Shown piece by piece: positions 1 to 9,470 of a DNA stretch of 64,000 nt (the stretch's first letter is position 1; every line of letters starts with the position of its first letter). This stretch comes from Bradyrhizobium elkanii USDA 76 (GTDB lineage Bacteria > Pseudomonadota > Alphaproteobacteria > Rhizobiales > Xanthobacteraceae), in assembly GCF_023278185.1 (NCBI RefSeq), contig NZ_CP066356.1, positions 3,712,001 through 3,776,000 of the forward strand. Reading direction: 5' to 3'. The notes beneath the pieces were generated by a model that saw only the letters and a program-made list of their open reading frames with translations, had not been told where the DNA came from and did no database searches. The translations under genes and the position numbers were made by a program.

Positions 1-113
1 TCACCGCCAAGATCGAGGCCGCGATCCGGCAGAACTCCGGCCTGATCTCCGAGCAGATCCTCGCCGGCACGCCCGAGCGCGACGCCGAAGGCGAGGAGCC
101 GACGGAGGAGTAA
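1..113 (+). CDS. recA: RecA recombinase, C-terminal tail (partial)
   Basis: Only the last 36 codons are present, read in frame from base 3 to the TAA at 111-113. The tail reads [12 protein letters not shown] followed by an acidic end rich in Glu (GEEPTEE), which matches the C-terminal helix and acidic tail of alphaproteobacterial RecA as I know it. The acidic tail modulates DNA binding of the recombinase. The gene enters from the left edge. Its position upstream of alaS and icd fits the usual order in Bradyrhizobium relatives. A strong hairpin terminator and a dispersed repeat follow directly. The call rests on a short tail, so it is good but not certain. Confidence 0.82.
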   Translation, partial: TAKIEAAIRQNSGLISEQILAGTPERDAEGEEPTEE

Positions 114-116
114 GGC

Positions 117-195
117 TCAAGCATGATCCGGAAAAGTGCGAAGCGGTTTTCCCTCGCGACAAACGCGAAGCGTTTGCGCGGAGATCATGCTCAAA
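117..195 (+). repeat. Dispersed palindromic repeat, family A, copy 1
   Basis: The unit starts AAGCATGATCCGGAAAA and ends GCGGAGATCATGCTC, so its ends GCATGATC/GATCATGC are inverted repeats. An internal GGAAAA...TTTTCC pair can form a hairpin. It lies six bases after the recA stop. Other copies are near 26337, 39464 and 61983. Bradyrhizobium genomes carry many copies of a similar sequence; function unknown. Confidence 0.8.
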
Positions 196-218
196 CGATC
201 ACATGACTTCGCTGCAAG

Positions 219-269
219 CGGGCGCTGAGGACGTTGAGTTGCCGACGTCCTCGGCGCCCGTTTGGTTTT
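219..269 (+). terminator. Rho-independent terminator after recA
   Basis: A 16-base arm (219-234) pairs with 245-260 with a single G-T wobble around a 10-base loop, and is followed by TTTGGTTTT. The arms are GC-rich. It lies about 105 bases beyond the recA stop and before the start chosen for the next gene at 295. Confidence 0.75.
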
Positions 270-294
270 GTGTGTCGTCGAGAGAGTTAGGCCG

Positions 295-1278
295 ATGAAA
301 CGCCTGATCCTGACCAGTCCGTCCGGCCTCACCCTGGCACGTTCGGGGTTTGCCGAAGTCGCTGTTACATCTGCCTTTCGCTTTGTCGGTGGACCGCTGC
401 CGTCGCCAGGAGAACTCGAGGCGTATTTCGGGTCGCGGTCGGACAAGAATCCAGTCGGACACTGGTCGCACTGGAGCGCGTGGGGCCAGGGATCTCAGGA
501 TGCCAGGGCGCGCAGGGATCTTGCACTGATCGAATTTTGCGACCCTTACGAAGTGATCGAGCTTTGGTTCGATCCGGGCCCGGATGATCAGCTGCAGCTG
601 ATCTGGATGCTCGATCATTTCCGGGCTTACCCGGCGATGGTCGACAAGTTGAAATTGCGGCTTGTCGCATTCGATCTGTTGACGATGCACGAGACGTGGC
701 GTGGCTGGGACCAGGTGCCGCTTGTCAATGTCCGATCTGCGGACCTCGAGATCGCGAGCGCGTGTTGGCAGGCGTACCAGGCGACAACGCCGGAGGCGTG
801 TTTCGATGTGGTGCATCGCGACCTGAGCGGGTTTCCCTTGCTGAGGCCGGCGCTGCTTGATCTGCTTCGTGATCTACCATCGAGCCGATCCGGACTGGGC
901 GCGACCGAGATGCGGTTGCTTGAACTGGTCGCCGCCGGGTTCATGGGGACGAACGCGCTGTTCTACCTCCGCGGCTTTCGCCAGCGTGGCGTCTTTAACG
1001 ACATGGAAATCGGCAGGCTGCTCGAAGGCCTTGCGCATGGTCCGCGACCGGCGATTGCCGGGCTCGACGATGGCTTGCGCTCCATCGACCCGGATAATGC
1101 GCGACGTCGCCTGGAGGCCTTCCAGCGAAGCCGCTTGTCGGTGACGGAGTTTGGCAAGGCGGTGCTTGCTCACAAGGCGGACTTCACCGACCACAATCCG
1201 ATCAATCGCTGGTGGGGCGGCACGCACCTCACCAACGACAACCTTTGGCGCTGGAACCAGTCGCTGCGGAAGCTGTAG
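295..1278 (+). CDS. DUF1835 domain-containing protein
   Basis: A 327-residue protein of unknown function. The N-terminal part resembles the DUF1835 family: a start MKRLILTSPS, a central ELWFDPGPDDQLQLIW segment typical of the family's 'LWF...DQL..L' block, and a C-terminal part with HLTNDNLWRW. I chose ATG 295 rather than an in-frame ATG at 262 because 262 lies in the T-run of the recA terminator and 295 has a GAGAG-type ribosome site. It stands alone between recA and convergent minus-strand genes. DUF1835 members are sometimes described as kinase- or regulator-associated, but nothing here fixes a role. Function left open. Confidence 0.7.
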   Translation: MKRLILTSPSGLTLARSGFAEVAVTSAFRFVGGPLPSPGELEAYFGSRSDKNPVGHWSHWSAWGQGSQDARARRDLALIEFCDPYEVIELWFDPGPDDQLQLIWMLDHFRAYPAMVDKLKLRLVAFDLLTMHETWRGWDQVPLVNVRSADLEIASACWQAYQATTPEACFDVVHRDLSGFPLLRPALLDLLRDLPSSRSGLGATEMRLLELVAAGFMGTNALFYLRGFRQRGVFNDMEIGRLLEGLAHGPRPAIAGLDDGLRSIDPDNARRRLEAFQRSRLSVTEFGKAVLAHKADFTDHNPINRWWGGTHLTNDNLWRWNQSLRKL

Positions 1279-1295
1279 CGCTGGCTCTTACCCGC

Positions 1296-1733
1296 CTATT
1301 GCCGCGCCAGCGCCTTTTCGCGGCTCGCGATCAGTGCCCGCAAATCCTCGGTCACCGCGACCGACTGATGGGTCTTCTGATCGGTCGCGACCCAGATGAT
1401 CTCGCCAGTGGCGCGCAGGTCATCGGAGCCCTTGGCAAAGATCGCGAGCGCAAGGTTGATCGAGGAACGGCCGATCCGCGCGACCCGTACGCAGACCTCG
1501 ATGTCCTCGTCGAACCGGATCGGCGCCTTGTATTCGACGACCGACTTCACGGTGTGAAAGTCGATCCCGGTCCGCGCCACTTCGCCGAGATAGTCATAGC
1601 CGAGCGCGCGAAAATATTCCGTGATCGCGGTGTCGAAATAGGTCAGGTAGTGGGCGTTGAACACCACGGCCTGCGCGTCGACCTCGGAATAGCGGACGCG
1701 GAACGGGAAATGAAACCAGAATTCCTCGCGCAT
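1296..1733 (-). CDS. Acyl-CoA thioesterase, 4-hydroxybenzoyl-CoA thioesterase (YbgC/FcbC) type
   Basis: A 145-residue hot-dog-fold enzyme expected to hydrolyse acyl-CoA thioesters in the cytoplasm. The N-terminal SEVDAQAVVFNAHYLTYFD block matches the family signature, with the catalytic Asp in the 'VDAQ' turn followed by the helix N-A-H-Y-L. Length is normal for a single hot-dog domain. It converges with the DUF1835 gene (17 bases apart) and lies downstream of gcvP, separated by a hairpin, so it is probably its own unit. Substrate cannot be told; YbgC homologues act in phospholipid-linked or aromatic CoA metabolism. Confidence 0.85.
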   Translation of the reverse strand: MREEFWFHFPFRVRYSEVDAQAVVFNAHYLTYFDTAITEYFRALGYDYLGEVARTGIDFHTVKSVVEYKAPIRFDEDIEVCVRVARIGRSSINLALAIFAKGSDDLRATGEIIWVATDQKTHQSVAVTEDLRALIASREKALARQ

Positions 1734-1839
1734 GTTTCCTCCTGCCGCGGGCGGCCCTCGCTATCGTTCGTCCCGCGGCCCGCTTCGACCGATGCAGGTC
1801 GCGGGCAAGCGAAGCGACGAGCTCTTTTCTTTGAAATGG

Positions 1840-1865
1840 TGGGTTGAGCCGCAGGGCTCAACCCA
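1840..1865 (-). terminator. Hairpin after gcvP, probable terminator of the gcv operon
   Basis: Perfect 11-base arms (1840-1850 and 1855-1865) around a 4-base loop, about 30 bases beyond the gcvP stop. The minus-strand sequence that follows is only weakly T-rich (ATTTC), so termination efficiency is uncertain. Confidence 0.55.
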
Positions 1866-1896
1866 TGCTTCGATGTCCGGATGAGGCGCGCCCCGG

Positions 1897-4785
1897 CTAC
1901 TCCGCCGCCTGCGCGTAGTCCTCGACCGGCGGGCATGAGCACACCAGGTTGCGGTCGCCATAGACGTTGTCGACGCGGCCGACCGGGCTCCAGTATTTGT
2001 CGGAACGCGACACGCCGGCCGGGAAGCAGCCCTCGGCGCGGGTGTAGGCCCGGTTCCAGGCATCGTCGGCGATGTCGTGGACGGTGTGCGGCGCGTGGCG
2101 CAGCGGCGAGGCCTCGACCTTCCAGCGGCCCTTCTCGATCTCCGCGATTTCGTCGCGGATCGCGATCATGGCGTCGCAGAAGCGGTCGATCTCGAACTTC
2201 GATTCCGATTCCGTCGGTTCGATCATCAGCGTGCCCGCCACCGGGAAGCTCATGGTCGGCGCGTGGAAGCCGTAATCGATCAGGCGTTTCGCGATGTCGT
2301 CGACGGTGACGCCGCTGGTCGTCTTGAGCGGCCGCGGATCGACGATGCACTCATGCGCAACGCGGCCGCGCTCGTTGCGGTACAGCACCGGGAAGTGCGG
2401 CTGCAGCCGTGCGGCGATGTAGTTGGCATTGAGGATCGCGATCTCGGTCGCCCGCGTGAGGCCTTCGCCGCCCATCATCAGGATGTAGATGTAGGAGATG
2501 GTCAGGATCGACGCCGAGCCGAACGGCGCGGCCGACACCGGGCCGATGGCGTGCGCCGTCGTGCCGTCGGTTGCGGGATGGCGATTCTCAGGATGACTTG
2601 GCAGATAAGGCGCAAGATGCGCCTTCACGCCGATCGGGCCCATGCCCGGGCCGCCGCCGCCATGCGGGATGCAGAAGGTCTTGTGCAAATTGAGATGGCT
2701 GACATCGGCGCCGTAATCGCCGGGCCGCGAGAGTCCGACCTGCGCGTTCATGTTGGCGCCGTCGAGATAGACCTGGCCGCCATGCGCATGCACGACGTCG
2801 CAGATCTCGCGGATATGCTCCTCGAACACGCCGTGGGTCGACGGATAGGTGATCATGACCGCCGCAAGGTTGGCGGAGTGCTTCTCGGCCTTGGCGCGGA
2901 GATCATTGACGTCGACGTCGCCGCGCGCATCGCACGCCACAACCACGACCTCCATGCCGACCATCGCGGCCGAGGCCGGGTTGGTGCCGTGCGCAGAGGA
3001 GGGGATCAGGCACACCTTGCGGTGCGGCTCGCCGCGCGCCAAGTGATAGCCCCGGATCGCCAGCAGTCCGGCATATTCGCCCTGTGCGCCGGAATTCGGC
3101 TGCAGCGAGACCGCGTCATAGCCGGTGATGTCGCACAGCCACTGCTCCAGCCGCTTGAACAGCGCGTGATAGCCTTTGGCCTGATCCGGGGGCGCGAACG
3201 GATGCAGATTGCCGAACGCCGGCCAGGTCAGCGGGATCATCTCGGTGGTGGCGTTGAGCTTCATCGTGCAGGAGCCGAGCGGGATCATCGCGCGGTCGAG
3301 CGCGAGGTCGCGATCGCTGAGCTTGCGCATGTAGCGCAGCAGCTCGGTCTCGGAACGATGCGTATTGAACACCGGATGGGTGAGGAAGGCGCTCGAGCGC
3401 CGCAGATCCTTCGGCAGCGCCTCGTGCGCGCCGGCCTCGATCTCGGCATAGCTGAGCTTGCCGCCGAACACGCGCCACACCGCCTCGACCGTCTCCGGCG
3501 TCGAGGTCTCGTCGAGCGCGATGCCGAGCGTGGTCGCGCCGATGCGCAGATTGATCCGCTCCGCCAGCGCGCGGGTGACGAGCTCGATCTGCCTGGCGCC
3601 GGCCTCGACGGTCACGGTGTCGAAGAACGCTTCGCTGGTCGGCGCAAAGCCGAGCTTGCGCAGGCCGGCGGCAAGCACGGTGGCGCGGCGATGCACGCTG
3701 CGTGCGATATGGGTCAGGCCCTCGGGACCGTGATAGACCGCATACATCGAGGCGATCACGGCGAGCAGCACCTGCGCGGTGCAGATGTTCGAGGTCGCCT
3801 TCTCGCGGCGGATATGCTGCTCGCGGGTCTGCAGCGCGAGGCGATAGGCGGGCTGCCCGCGCGAATCCACCGAGAGGCCGACGATGCGGCCGGGCAGCGA
3901 GCGCTTCAGCGTGTCGCGCACCGCCATATAGGCGGCGTGCGGTCCGCCGTAACCCATCGGCACGCCGAACCGCTGCGCCGAGCCGATCGCGATGTCGGCG
4001 CCGAGCTCGCCGGGCGAGGTGAGCAGCGTCAGCGACAGCAGGTCCGCCGCGACGATCGCAAGCGCGCCCTTGGCGCGCAGCGACGCAATGGCAGGCTTGA
4101 GGTCGCGCACCGCACCCGATGTTCCCGGATACTGCAGCAGCGCGCCGAGCACATCGGCGTTGTCGAGCTCGGTCAGGGGATCGCCGACGACCAGCGCCCA
4201 GCCCAGCGGCGCGGCGCGCGTGCGCATCACCGCCAGCGTCTGCGGATGCACCTCCTTGTCGACGAAGAACACCTTTGCCTTGACCTGCGAGTGGCGCTCG
4301 GCGAGCGCCATCGCCTCCGCCGCTGCGGTCGCCTCGTCGAGCAGCGAGGCGTTGGCGACGTCGAGCCCGGTGAGGTCGCAGATCATGGTCTGGAAGTTGA
4401 ACAGCGCTTCGAGCCGGCCCTGGCTGATCTCCGGCTGGTACGGCGTATAGGCAGTGTACCAGGCCGGGTTCTCCAAAATGTTGCGCTGGATCACCGCGGG
4501 CAAAATGGTGCCGGAATAGCCTTGGCCGATCAGCGAGGTGAACACCTGGTTCTGCGCGGCGAGCTCGCTCATATGCGCGAGCGCCTCGGTCTCGCTCAGC
4601 GCCCGGCCGAGATCGAGCGGCGCCTTCTGCCGGATCGAGGCCGGCAGCGTCTCATTCATCAGCGCCTGCAGGCTCGCGGCGCCGACCGTCTCGAGCATCG
4701 CGTTGATGTCGCGCGGCGACGGTCCGATGTGGCGGCGGACGAAATCGGTGGCGGCTTCGTTGATCGGCTTGAAGGGCGCGTTCAT
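1897..4785 (-). CDS. gcvP: Glycine dehydrogenase (aminomethyl-transferring), P-protein
   Basis: P-protein of the glycine cleavage system, 962 residues, the usual length of the single-chain form. It decarboxylates glycine with pyridoxal phosphate and passes the aminomethyl group to the lipoyl arm of GcvH. The PLP lysine is K702 in [16 protein letters not shown]; the Gly-rich stretch after it is diagnostic. The N-terminal half carries RRHIGPS near residue 20. The start at 4785 (MNAPFKPIN) is preferred to an upstream in-frame ATG at 4839, which would overlap gcvH. It is the last gene of gcvT-gcvH-gcvP, 22 bases after gcvH, under the glycine riboswitch. Confidence 0.97.
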   Translation of the reverse strand: MNAPFKPINEAATDFVRRHIGPSPRDINAMLETVGAASLQALMNETLPASIRQKAPLDLGRALSETEALAHMSELAAQNQVFTSLIGQGYSGTILPAVIQRNILENPAWYTAYTPYQPEISQGRLEALFNFQTMICDLTGLDVANASLLDEATAAAEAMALAERHSQVKAKVFFVDKEVHPQTLAVMRTRAAPLGWALVVGDPLTELDNADVLGALLQYPGTSGAVRDLKPAIASLRAKGALAIVAADLLSLTLLTSPGELGADIAIGSAQRFGVPMGYGGPHAAYMAVRDTLKRSLPGRIVGLSVDSRGQPAYRLALQTREQHIRREKATSNICTAQVLLAVIASMYAVYHGPEGLTHIARSVHRRATVLAAGLRKLGFAPTSEAFFDTVTVEAGARQIELVTRALAERINLRIGATTLGIALDETSTPETVEAVWRVFGGKLSYAEIEAGAHEALPKDLRRSSAFLTHPVFNTHRSETELLRYMRKLSDRDLALDRAMIPLGSCTMKLNATTEMIPLTWPAFGNLHPFAPPDQAKGYHALFKRLEQWLCDITGYDAVSLQPNSGAQGEYAGLLAIRGYHLARGEPHRKVCLIPSSAHGTNPASAAMVGMEVVVVACDARGDVDVNDLRAKAEKHSANLAAVMITYPSTHGVFEEHIREICDVVHAHGGQVYLDGANMNAQVGLSRPGDYGADVSHLNLHKTFCIPHGGGGPGMGPIGVKAHLAPYLPSHPENRHPATDGTTAHAIGPVSAAPFGSASILTISYIYILMMGGEGLTRATEIAILNANYIAARLQPHFPVLYRNERGRVAHECIVDPRPLKTTSGVTVDDIAKRLIDYGFHAPTMSFPVAGTLMIEPTESESKFEIDRFCDAMIAIRDEIAEIEKGRWKVEASPLRHAPHTVHDIADDAWNRAYTRAEGCFPAGVSRSDKYWSPVGRVDNVYGDRNLVCSCPPVEDYAQAAE

Positions 4786-4807
4786 GGGTGATCCTCGGGG
4801 TGATCCT

Positions 4808-5173
4808 TTAGGCGGTGTGCGCGGCGTAGGCGGCCTCATCCATCAGGCCGCCGAGCTCGCCCTTGTCGGCAATCTTCATCTTGAAGAACCAGGCCTTGCC
4901 GCCTGCGTCCGAATTGACCAGCGCGGGCTCGGCGGCGAGCGCGTCGTTGACCTCGACCACCTCGCCGGTGATCGGCGCGTAGACGTCGGAGGCGGCCTTG
5001 ACGGATTCGACGACCGCGGCGGCCTCGGCCTTCTTCAGGCTGCGGCCGACCTTGGGCAGTTCGACGAACACGACGTCGCCGAGCTGCGACTGCGCATAGT
5101 CGGTGATGCCGATCGTGGCGACGTCGCCCTCGATGCGGAGCCATTCGTGGTCGGACGTGTACAGCGTCGTCAT
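4808..5173 (-). CDS. gcvH: Glycine cleavage system H protein
   Basis: The 121-residue lipoyl carrier that shuttles the methylamine intermediate between GcvP, GcvT and lipoamide dehydrogenase. The lipoyl-attachment lysine is K59 in [10 protein letters not shown], in the normal central position. The N-terminal [12 protein letters not shown] and C-terminal [10 protein letters not shown] segments are typical. An upstream extension of the reading frame overlaps gcvT and is not used; ATG 5173 has a GATCGATCC leader with a weak ribosome site, so translation may be coupled to gcvT, which ends 20 bases before. Confidence 0.97.
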   Translation of the reverse strand: MTTLYTSDHEWLRIEGDVATIGITDYAQSQLGDVVFVELPKVGRSLKKAEAAAVVESVKAASDVYAPITGEVVEVNDALAAEPALVNSDAGGKAWFFKMKIADKGELGGLMDEAAYAAHTA

Positions 5174-5193
5174 GGGGATCGATCCTTTGGCGT

Positions 5194-6342
5194 TTAGCGT
5201 TTGTAGGTATTGGGGACGAAGGGCGTTGCCGCGACCTTCAGGGGCAGCCGCTGGCCTCGCACTTCGGCGAAAACGGTGGTGCCGGCCGTGGAAAGGGCGG
5301 TAGGCAGATAGCCCATCGCGACCGGCGCATTGAGGCTCGGGCCGAAGCCGCCCGAGGTCACCTTGCCGATCTGCTCGGTCGAGGCGGCATCGGCGAACAA
5401 TGCCGCGCCTTCGCGCACCGGGGCGCGGCCGTCGGGCTTCAGGCCGACCCGCCGGCGCCCGGCGCCATCTGCGAATTGCGCGAGAATCTTGTCGGCGCCC
5501 GGGAAGCCGCCGGCGCGGGCGCCGCCGCTGCGGCGAACCTTCTGCACCGACCATTCCAGCGCGCCTTCGACCGGCGTCGTCGTGGTGTCGATGTCATGGC
5601 CATAGAGGCACAGCCCGGCTTCGAGCCGCAGGCTGTCGCGCGCGCCGAGGCCGATCGGCAACACGTCGGGATTGTCGAGCAGCGCGGTGACCAGGGCTTC
5701 CGCCTTGTCCGCGGGCACCGAGATCTCGAAGCCGTCCTCGCCGGTATAGCCGGAGCGCGAGACGAAGCAGTCGATGTCGGCGACGCGGCGCGGACCGGCG
5801 TCCATGAATTTCATCGAACTGACATCTGGACAAAGTTTCGCCAGCGCCGATTCGGCTTTCGGCCCCTGCAGCGCGATCAGCGCGCGGTCGGCCAGCGCCA
5901 CGATCTCGCAGCTATCGGAGAGATGCGCGCGCAGATGCGCCTCGTCCTCTTCCTTGCAGGCGGCGTTGACCACCAGGAACAGGTGATCGCCGAAATTCGC
6001 CACCATCAGGTCGTCGAGCAGGCCGCCCTCGTTGTTGGTGAACTGAGCGTAGCGCTGCCGTCCCGGCGCGATGCCAACGATGTCCTGCGGCACCAGTTTC
6101 TCCAGCGCGAGCGCCGCGTCGGCGACCTTGCCGGATTTGGCCTTCAGCACCAGCTGGCCCATGTGCGACACGTCGAACAGGCCGGCTTCCTTGCGGGTGT
6201 GCAGATGCTCCTTCAACACGCCGGCCGCATATTGCACCGGCATGTCGTAGCCGGCGAACGGCACCATCTTGGCGCCGCGCGCAAGGTGCAGCGCGTGCAG
6301 CGGGGTCTGTTTCAGCGGGGAAGTTTCGCTTGCAAGCATCAC
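5194..6342 (-). CDS. gcvT: Aminomethyltransferase (glycine cleavage T protein)
   Basis: T-protein, 382 residues, which transfers the methylene group from GcvH to tetrahydrofolate and releases ammonia. The N-terminal block [26 protein letters not shown] is the family hallmark, followed by LFDVSHMGQ; the middle carries [14 protein letters not shown]. The start is one of two adjacent ATGs. First gene of the operon, with 58 bases between it and the tandem riboswitch. The GcvT C-terminal barrel is complete. No defect seen. Confidence 0.96.
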   Translation of the reverse strand: MMLASETSPLKQTPLHALHLARGAKMVPFAGYDMPVQYAAGVLKEHLHTRKEAGLFDVSHMGQLVLKAKSGKVADAALALEKLVPQDIVGIAPGRQRYAQFTNNEGGLLDDLMVANFGDHLFLVVNAACKEEDEAHLRAHLSDSCEIVALADRALIALQGPKAESALAKLCPDVSSMKFMDAGPRRVADIDCFVSRSGYTGEDGFEISVPADKAEALVTALLDNPDVLPIGLGARDSLRLEAGLCLYGHDIDTTTTPVEGALEWSVQKVRRSGGARAGGFPGADKILAQFADGAGRRRVGLKPDGRAPVREGAALFADAASTEQIGKVTSGGFGPSLNAPVAMGYLPTALSTAGTTVFAEVRGQRLPLKVAATPFVPNTYKR

Positions 6343-6400
6343 AGGGCCCTCGCGGTTCCCGTCGGGGACCTATTTCCCCTTGAGAAACCTGCAGAAAGCC

Positions 6401-6563
6401 CCATCTGTCGCTGTGCCTGAGAGTATTATCCCGTCGGCGGACGCATCGGGGCGAACCCCAGCGTCTCTTTCCAGATGTCAGACGTCACGCGGTCCTTTTG
6501 CCTGAGAGTTTCCGGGGCGGTTGCTCCTTCGGCGCCGGCGGTAAGGCCGGTCTCTCCCGACGT
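6401..6563 (-). ncRNA. Tandem glycine riboswitch upstream of gcvTHP
   Basis: Read on the minus strand, the segment holds two successive aptamer-like modules with the glycine-riboswitch hallmarks. The first (about 6563-6484) has GGGAGAGACC, then CGCCGAAGGAGCAA and AAACTCTCAGGCAAAAGGACC. The second (about 6478-6401) has GGAAAGAGACGCTGGGG, a shortened middle, and TACTCTCAGGCACAG. Both share the paired GAGA.../CTCTCAGGCA element. The linker is about five bases. Known biology: the tandem form binds glycine and usually turns on gcv genes when glycine is in excess. Position directly before gcvT supports an ON switch. The 5' remainder of this gap (6564-6771) holds only leader and promoter sequence for gcvT and alaS; I see no further gene. 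Confidence 0.93.
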
Positions 6564-6771
6564 GACTAGGTATAGGTAGGTAGAAAACACGGCGCCACCA
6601 AGACTGTCAACGCAGCTGCAGCAACTATCCAATGGGCTTTGTGCTGCCGCGGCAAGCCCATGATCCGCCTGCACAGTTTCTGGACACCGCAGCTGGCAAT
6701 GTCTAAAAGCGTTCGGCCGGAAAATGACGCCTTTTTGCGGCTGGCCGGCCCCTTTTTCCGATTGGATGAAC

Positions 6772-9459
6772 ATGAGCAGCGTCAACGACATCAGGTCGAC
6801 ATTTCTGAACTTCTTCAAGGAGAACGGGCACGAGATCGTGGCCTCGTCGCCGCTGGTTCCGCGCAACGACCCGACCTTGATGTTCACCAATGCCGGCATG
6901 GTGCAGTTCAAGAACGTCTTCACCGGCGTCGAGAAGCGCTCCTATCAGCGCGCCACGACGTCGCAGAAGTGCGTGCGCGCCGGCGGCAAGCATAACGACC
7001 TCGACAATGTCGGCTACACCGCGCGCCATCTCACCTTCTTCGAGATGCTCGGCAACTTCTCGTTCGGCGATTACTTCAAGGAGCGCGCGATCGAGCTCGC
7101 CTGGAATCTAATCACCAAGGATTTCGGGCTGAAGAAGGACAAGCTGCTGGTCACCGTCTACCACACCGACGACGAGGCGGCCGGCTACTGGAAGAAGATC
7201 GCGGGCTTCTCGGACGACCGCATCATCCGCATCCCGACCTCGGACAATTTCTGGGCGATGGGCGACACCGGCCCGTGCGGTCCGTGCTCCGAGATCTTCA
7301 TCGACCGTGGCGAGCACATCTGGGGCGGCCCTCCGGGCAGCCCGGAGGAGGATGGCGATCGCTTCCTCGAATTCTGGAACCTCGTGTTCATGCAGTACGA
7401 GCAGGTGACGAAGGAGGAGCGCGTGGCGCTGCCGCGTCCCTCGATCGACACCGGCATGGGGCTGGAGCGCATGGCCTGCATCCTGCAGGGCGTCGAGAGC
7501 GTGTTCGAGACCGATCTGTTCCGTAACCTGATCGATGCGGCGGCGTCGGCCCTCGGCCACGGGCCGAGCGAGCAGAACCTGGCCTCGTACCGCGTGATTG
7601 CGGATCATCTGCGCTCGTCGGCGTTCCTGATCACCGACGGCGTGCTGCCGTCGAACGAGGGCCGCGGCTACGTGCTGCGCCGGATCATGCGCCGTGCGAT
7701 GCGCCATGCGCAGCTCTTGGGCGCGAGCGAGCCGCTGATGCATCGCCTGGTCTGGGCGCTGGTCCGCGAGATGGGCCAGGCCTATCCGGATCTGGTCCGC
7801 GCCGAGAAGCTGATCGAGGAGACGCTGCGGCTGGAGGAGACGCGCTTCCGCAAGACGCTGGCGCGCGGCCTGTCGATCCTCGACGAGAAGAGCGCCGGCC
7901 TCAAGAAGGGCGACATGTTCGACGGCGACACCGCGTTCACGCTGTACGACACCTACGGCTTCCCGCTCGATCTGACGCAGGACGCGCTGAAGTCGCGCGG
8001 CATCAGCGTCGACCAGGCGTCGTTCACCGACGCGATGGAGCGGCAGCGCGTGAAGGCGCGCGCCTCCTGGGCAGGTTCGGGCGAGGCGGCGAGCGAGGCG
8101 ATCTGGTTCCCGCTGCGCGAGAAGCTCGGCGCGACCGAATTCCTCGGCTACGAGACCGAGAGCGCGGAAGGCGCGGTGACGGCGCTGATCAAGGACGGCG
8201 CCGAGGTCGAGAGCCTGAACGCCGGCGAGAGCGGCGCGATCGTGCTGAACCAGACCCCGTTCTACGGCGAGTCCGGCGGCCAGGTCGGCGATACCGGCGT
8301 GCTGACCGGCGAGGGCGTCAAGTTCCGCGTCTCCGACACGCAGAAGAAGGCCGGCGATCTGTTCGTGCATCTTGGCACGGTGGAGCAGGGCACGCTCGGC
8401 GTCGGCACCGCACTGCAGCTCGAGGTCGATCACAGCAGGCGCTCATCGATCCGCGCCAACCATTCGGCGACGCATCTGTTGCACGAGGCGCTGCGCCAGG
8501 TCCTCGGCGATCACATCGCCCAGCGCGGCTCGCTGGTCACGCCGGACCGGCTGCGCTTCGACTTCGTGCATCCGAAGCAGATCACACCGGAAGAACTAGC
8601 CCGGATCGAGGACATCGCCAACGATGTCGTGCTGGAGAATGACGAGGTCACGACCCGGGTCATGGGCGTCGACGATGCCCGTGAGGCCGGCGCCCGCGCG
8701 CTGTTCGGCGAGAAGTACGGCGATGAGGTTCGCGTCGTGTCGATGGGCAAGGGTGCCCGCGATCACGGCCAGAACGCGCTTGGCTGGTCGGTCGAGCTCT
8801 GCGGCGGCACCCATGTCCGCCGCACCGGCGACATCGGCATGATCTCGGTGACCAGCGAGGGCGCGGTCGCGTCCGGCGTGCGCCGCATCGAGGCGCTGAC
8901 CGGACATCACGCGCGCAAGCATGCCAACGACACCATCGCGCTGGCCAAGACCGCGGCGCTGGAGCTGCGCACCACGATCGACGACGTGCCGGCGCGCATC
9001 GCCGCGCTGATGGAGGAGCGCAAGAAGCTCGAGCGCGATCTGTCTGACGCCCGCAAGAAGCTCGCGATGGGTGGCGGCGGTGCGTCCAACGGCGCCGCCT
9101 CAGCCGTTCGCGAGGTCGGCAACGTCAAGCTGCTGGCACGCGCGGTCGAGGGCGTCGAGACCAAGGATCTCAAGAGTCTCGTCGACGACGGCAAGAAGCA
9201 GATCGGCTCGGGCGTGGTCGCGATCGTCGGCGTCACCGAGGACGGCAAGGCCGGCATCGTGGTCGGCGTCACCGCCGATCTGACCGCGCGGTTCAACGCG
9301 GTCGAGCTCGTGCGCAAGGGCTCCGAAGTGCTCGGCGGCAAGGGCGGCGGCGGCCGCCCCGACATGGCGCAGGCCGGCGGCCCCGACGGGGCCAAGGCCA
9401 ATGCCGCACTGTCGGCGATCGAGCAGGCCATGAGTCAACAGGCATCGGCCGGCGCCTGA
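6772..9459 (+). CDS. alaS: Alanine--tRNA ligase
   Basis: An 895-residue class II aminoacyl-tRNA synthetase charging tRNA-Ala. Domain order is standard: aminoacylation domain ([29 protein letters not shown]), editing domain with the zinc-binding HxxxH at H564/H568 (HSATHLLHE) and C677/H681 ([10 protein letters not shown]), and the C-terminal oligomerisation/DHHA1 part ending in a Gly-rich [16 protein letters not shown] motif. ATG 6772 is used; in-frame ATGs at 6766 and 6724 are possible but only add residues not in the family. Read together with the K+ channel gene 11 bases downstream. Confidence 0.97.
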   Translation: MSSVNDIRSTFLNFFKENGHEIVASSPLVPRNDPTLMFTNAGMVQFKNVFTGVEKRSYQRATTSQKCVRAGGKHNDLDNVGYTARHLTFFEMLGNFSFGDYFKERAIELAWNLITKDFGLKKDKLLVTVYHTDDEAAGYWKKIAGFSDDRIIRIPTSDNFWAMGDTGPCGPCSEIFIDRGEHIWGGPPGSPEEDGDRFLEFWNLVFMQYEQVTKEERVALPRPSIDTGMGLERMACILQGVESVFETDLFRNLIDAAASALGHGPSEQNLASYRVIADHLRSSAFLITDGVLPSNEGRGYVLRRIMRRAMRHAQLLGASEPLMHRLVWALVREMGQAYPDLVRAEKLIEETLRLEETRFRKTLARGLSILDEKSAGLKKGDMFDGDTAFTLYDTYGFPLDLTQDALKSRGISVDQASFTDAMERQRVKARASWAGSGEAASEAIWFPLREKLGATEFLGYETESAEGAVTALIKDGAEVESLNAGESGAIVLNQTPFYGESGGQVGDTGVLTGEGVKFRVSDTQKKAGDLFVHLGTVEQGTLGVGTALQLEVDHSRRSSIRANHSATHLLHEALRQVLGDHIAQRGSLVTPDRLRFDFVHPKQITPEELARIEDIANDVVLENDEVTTRVMGVDDAREAGARALFGEKYGDEVRVVSMGKGARDHGQNALGWSVELCGGTHVRRTGDIGMISVTSEGAVASGVRRIEALTGHHARKHANDTIALAKTAALELRTTIDDVPARIAALMEERKKLERDLSDARKKLAMGGGGASNGAASAVREVGNVKLLARAVEGVETKDLKSLVDDGKKQIGSGVVAIVGVTEDGKAGIVVGVTADLTARFNAVELVRKGSEVLGGKGGGGRPDMAQAGGPDGAKANAALSAIEQAMSQQASAGA

Positions 9460-9470
9460 CGGAGAGGCTG

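Noticed and set aside
2077..4791. A 904-residue plus-strand frame opposite gcvP
   Set aside because: Mirror frame of a high-GC gene; Arg/His/Asp-rich composition without motifs, while the minus strand encodes a complete GcvP.
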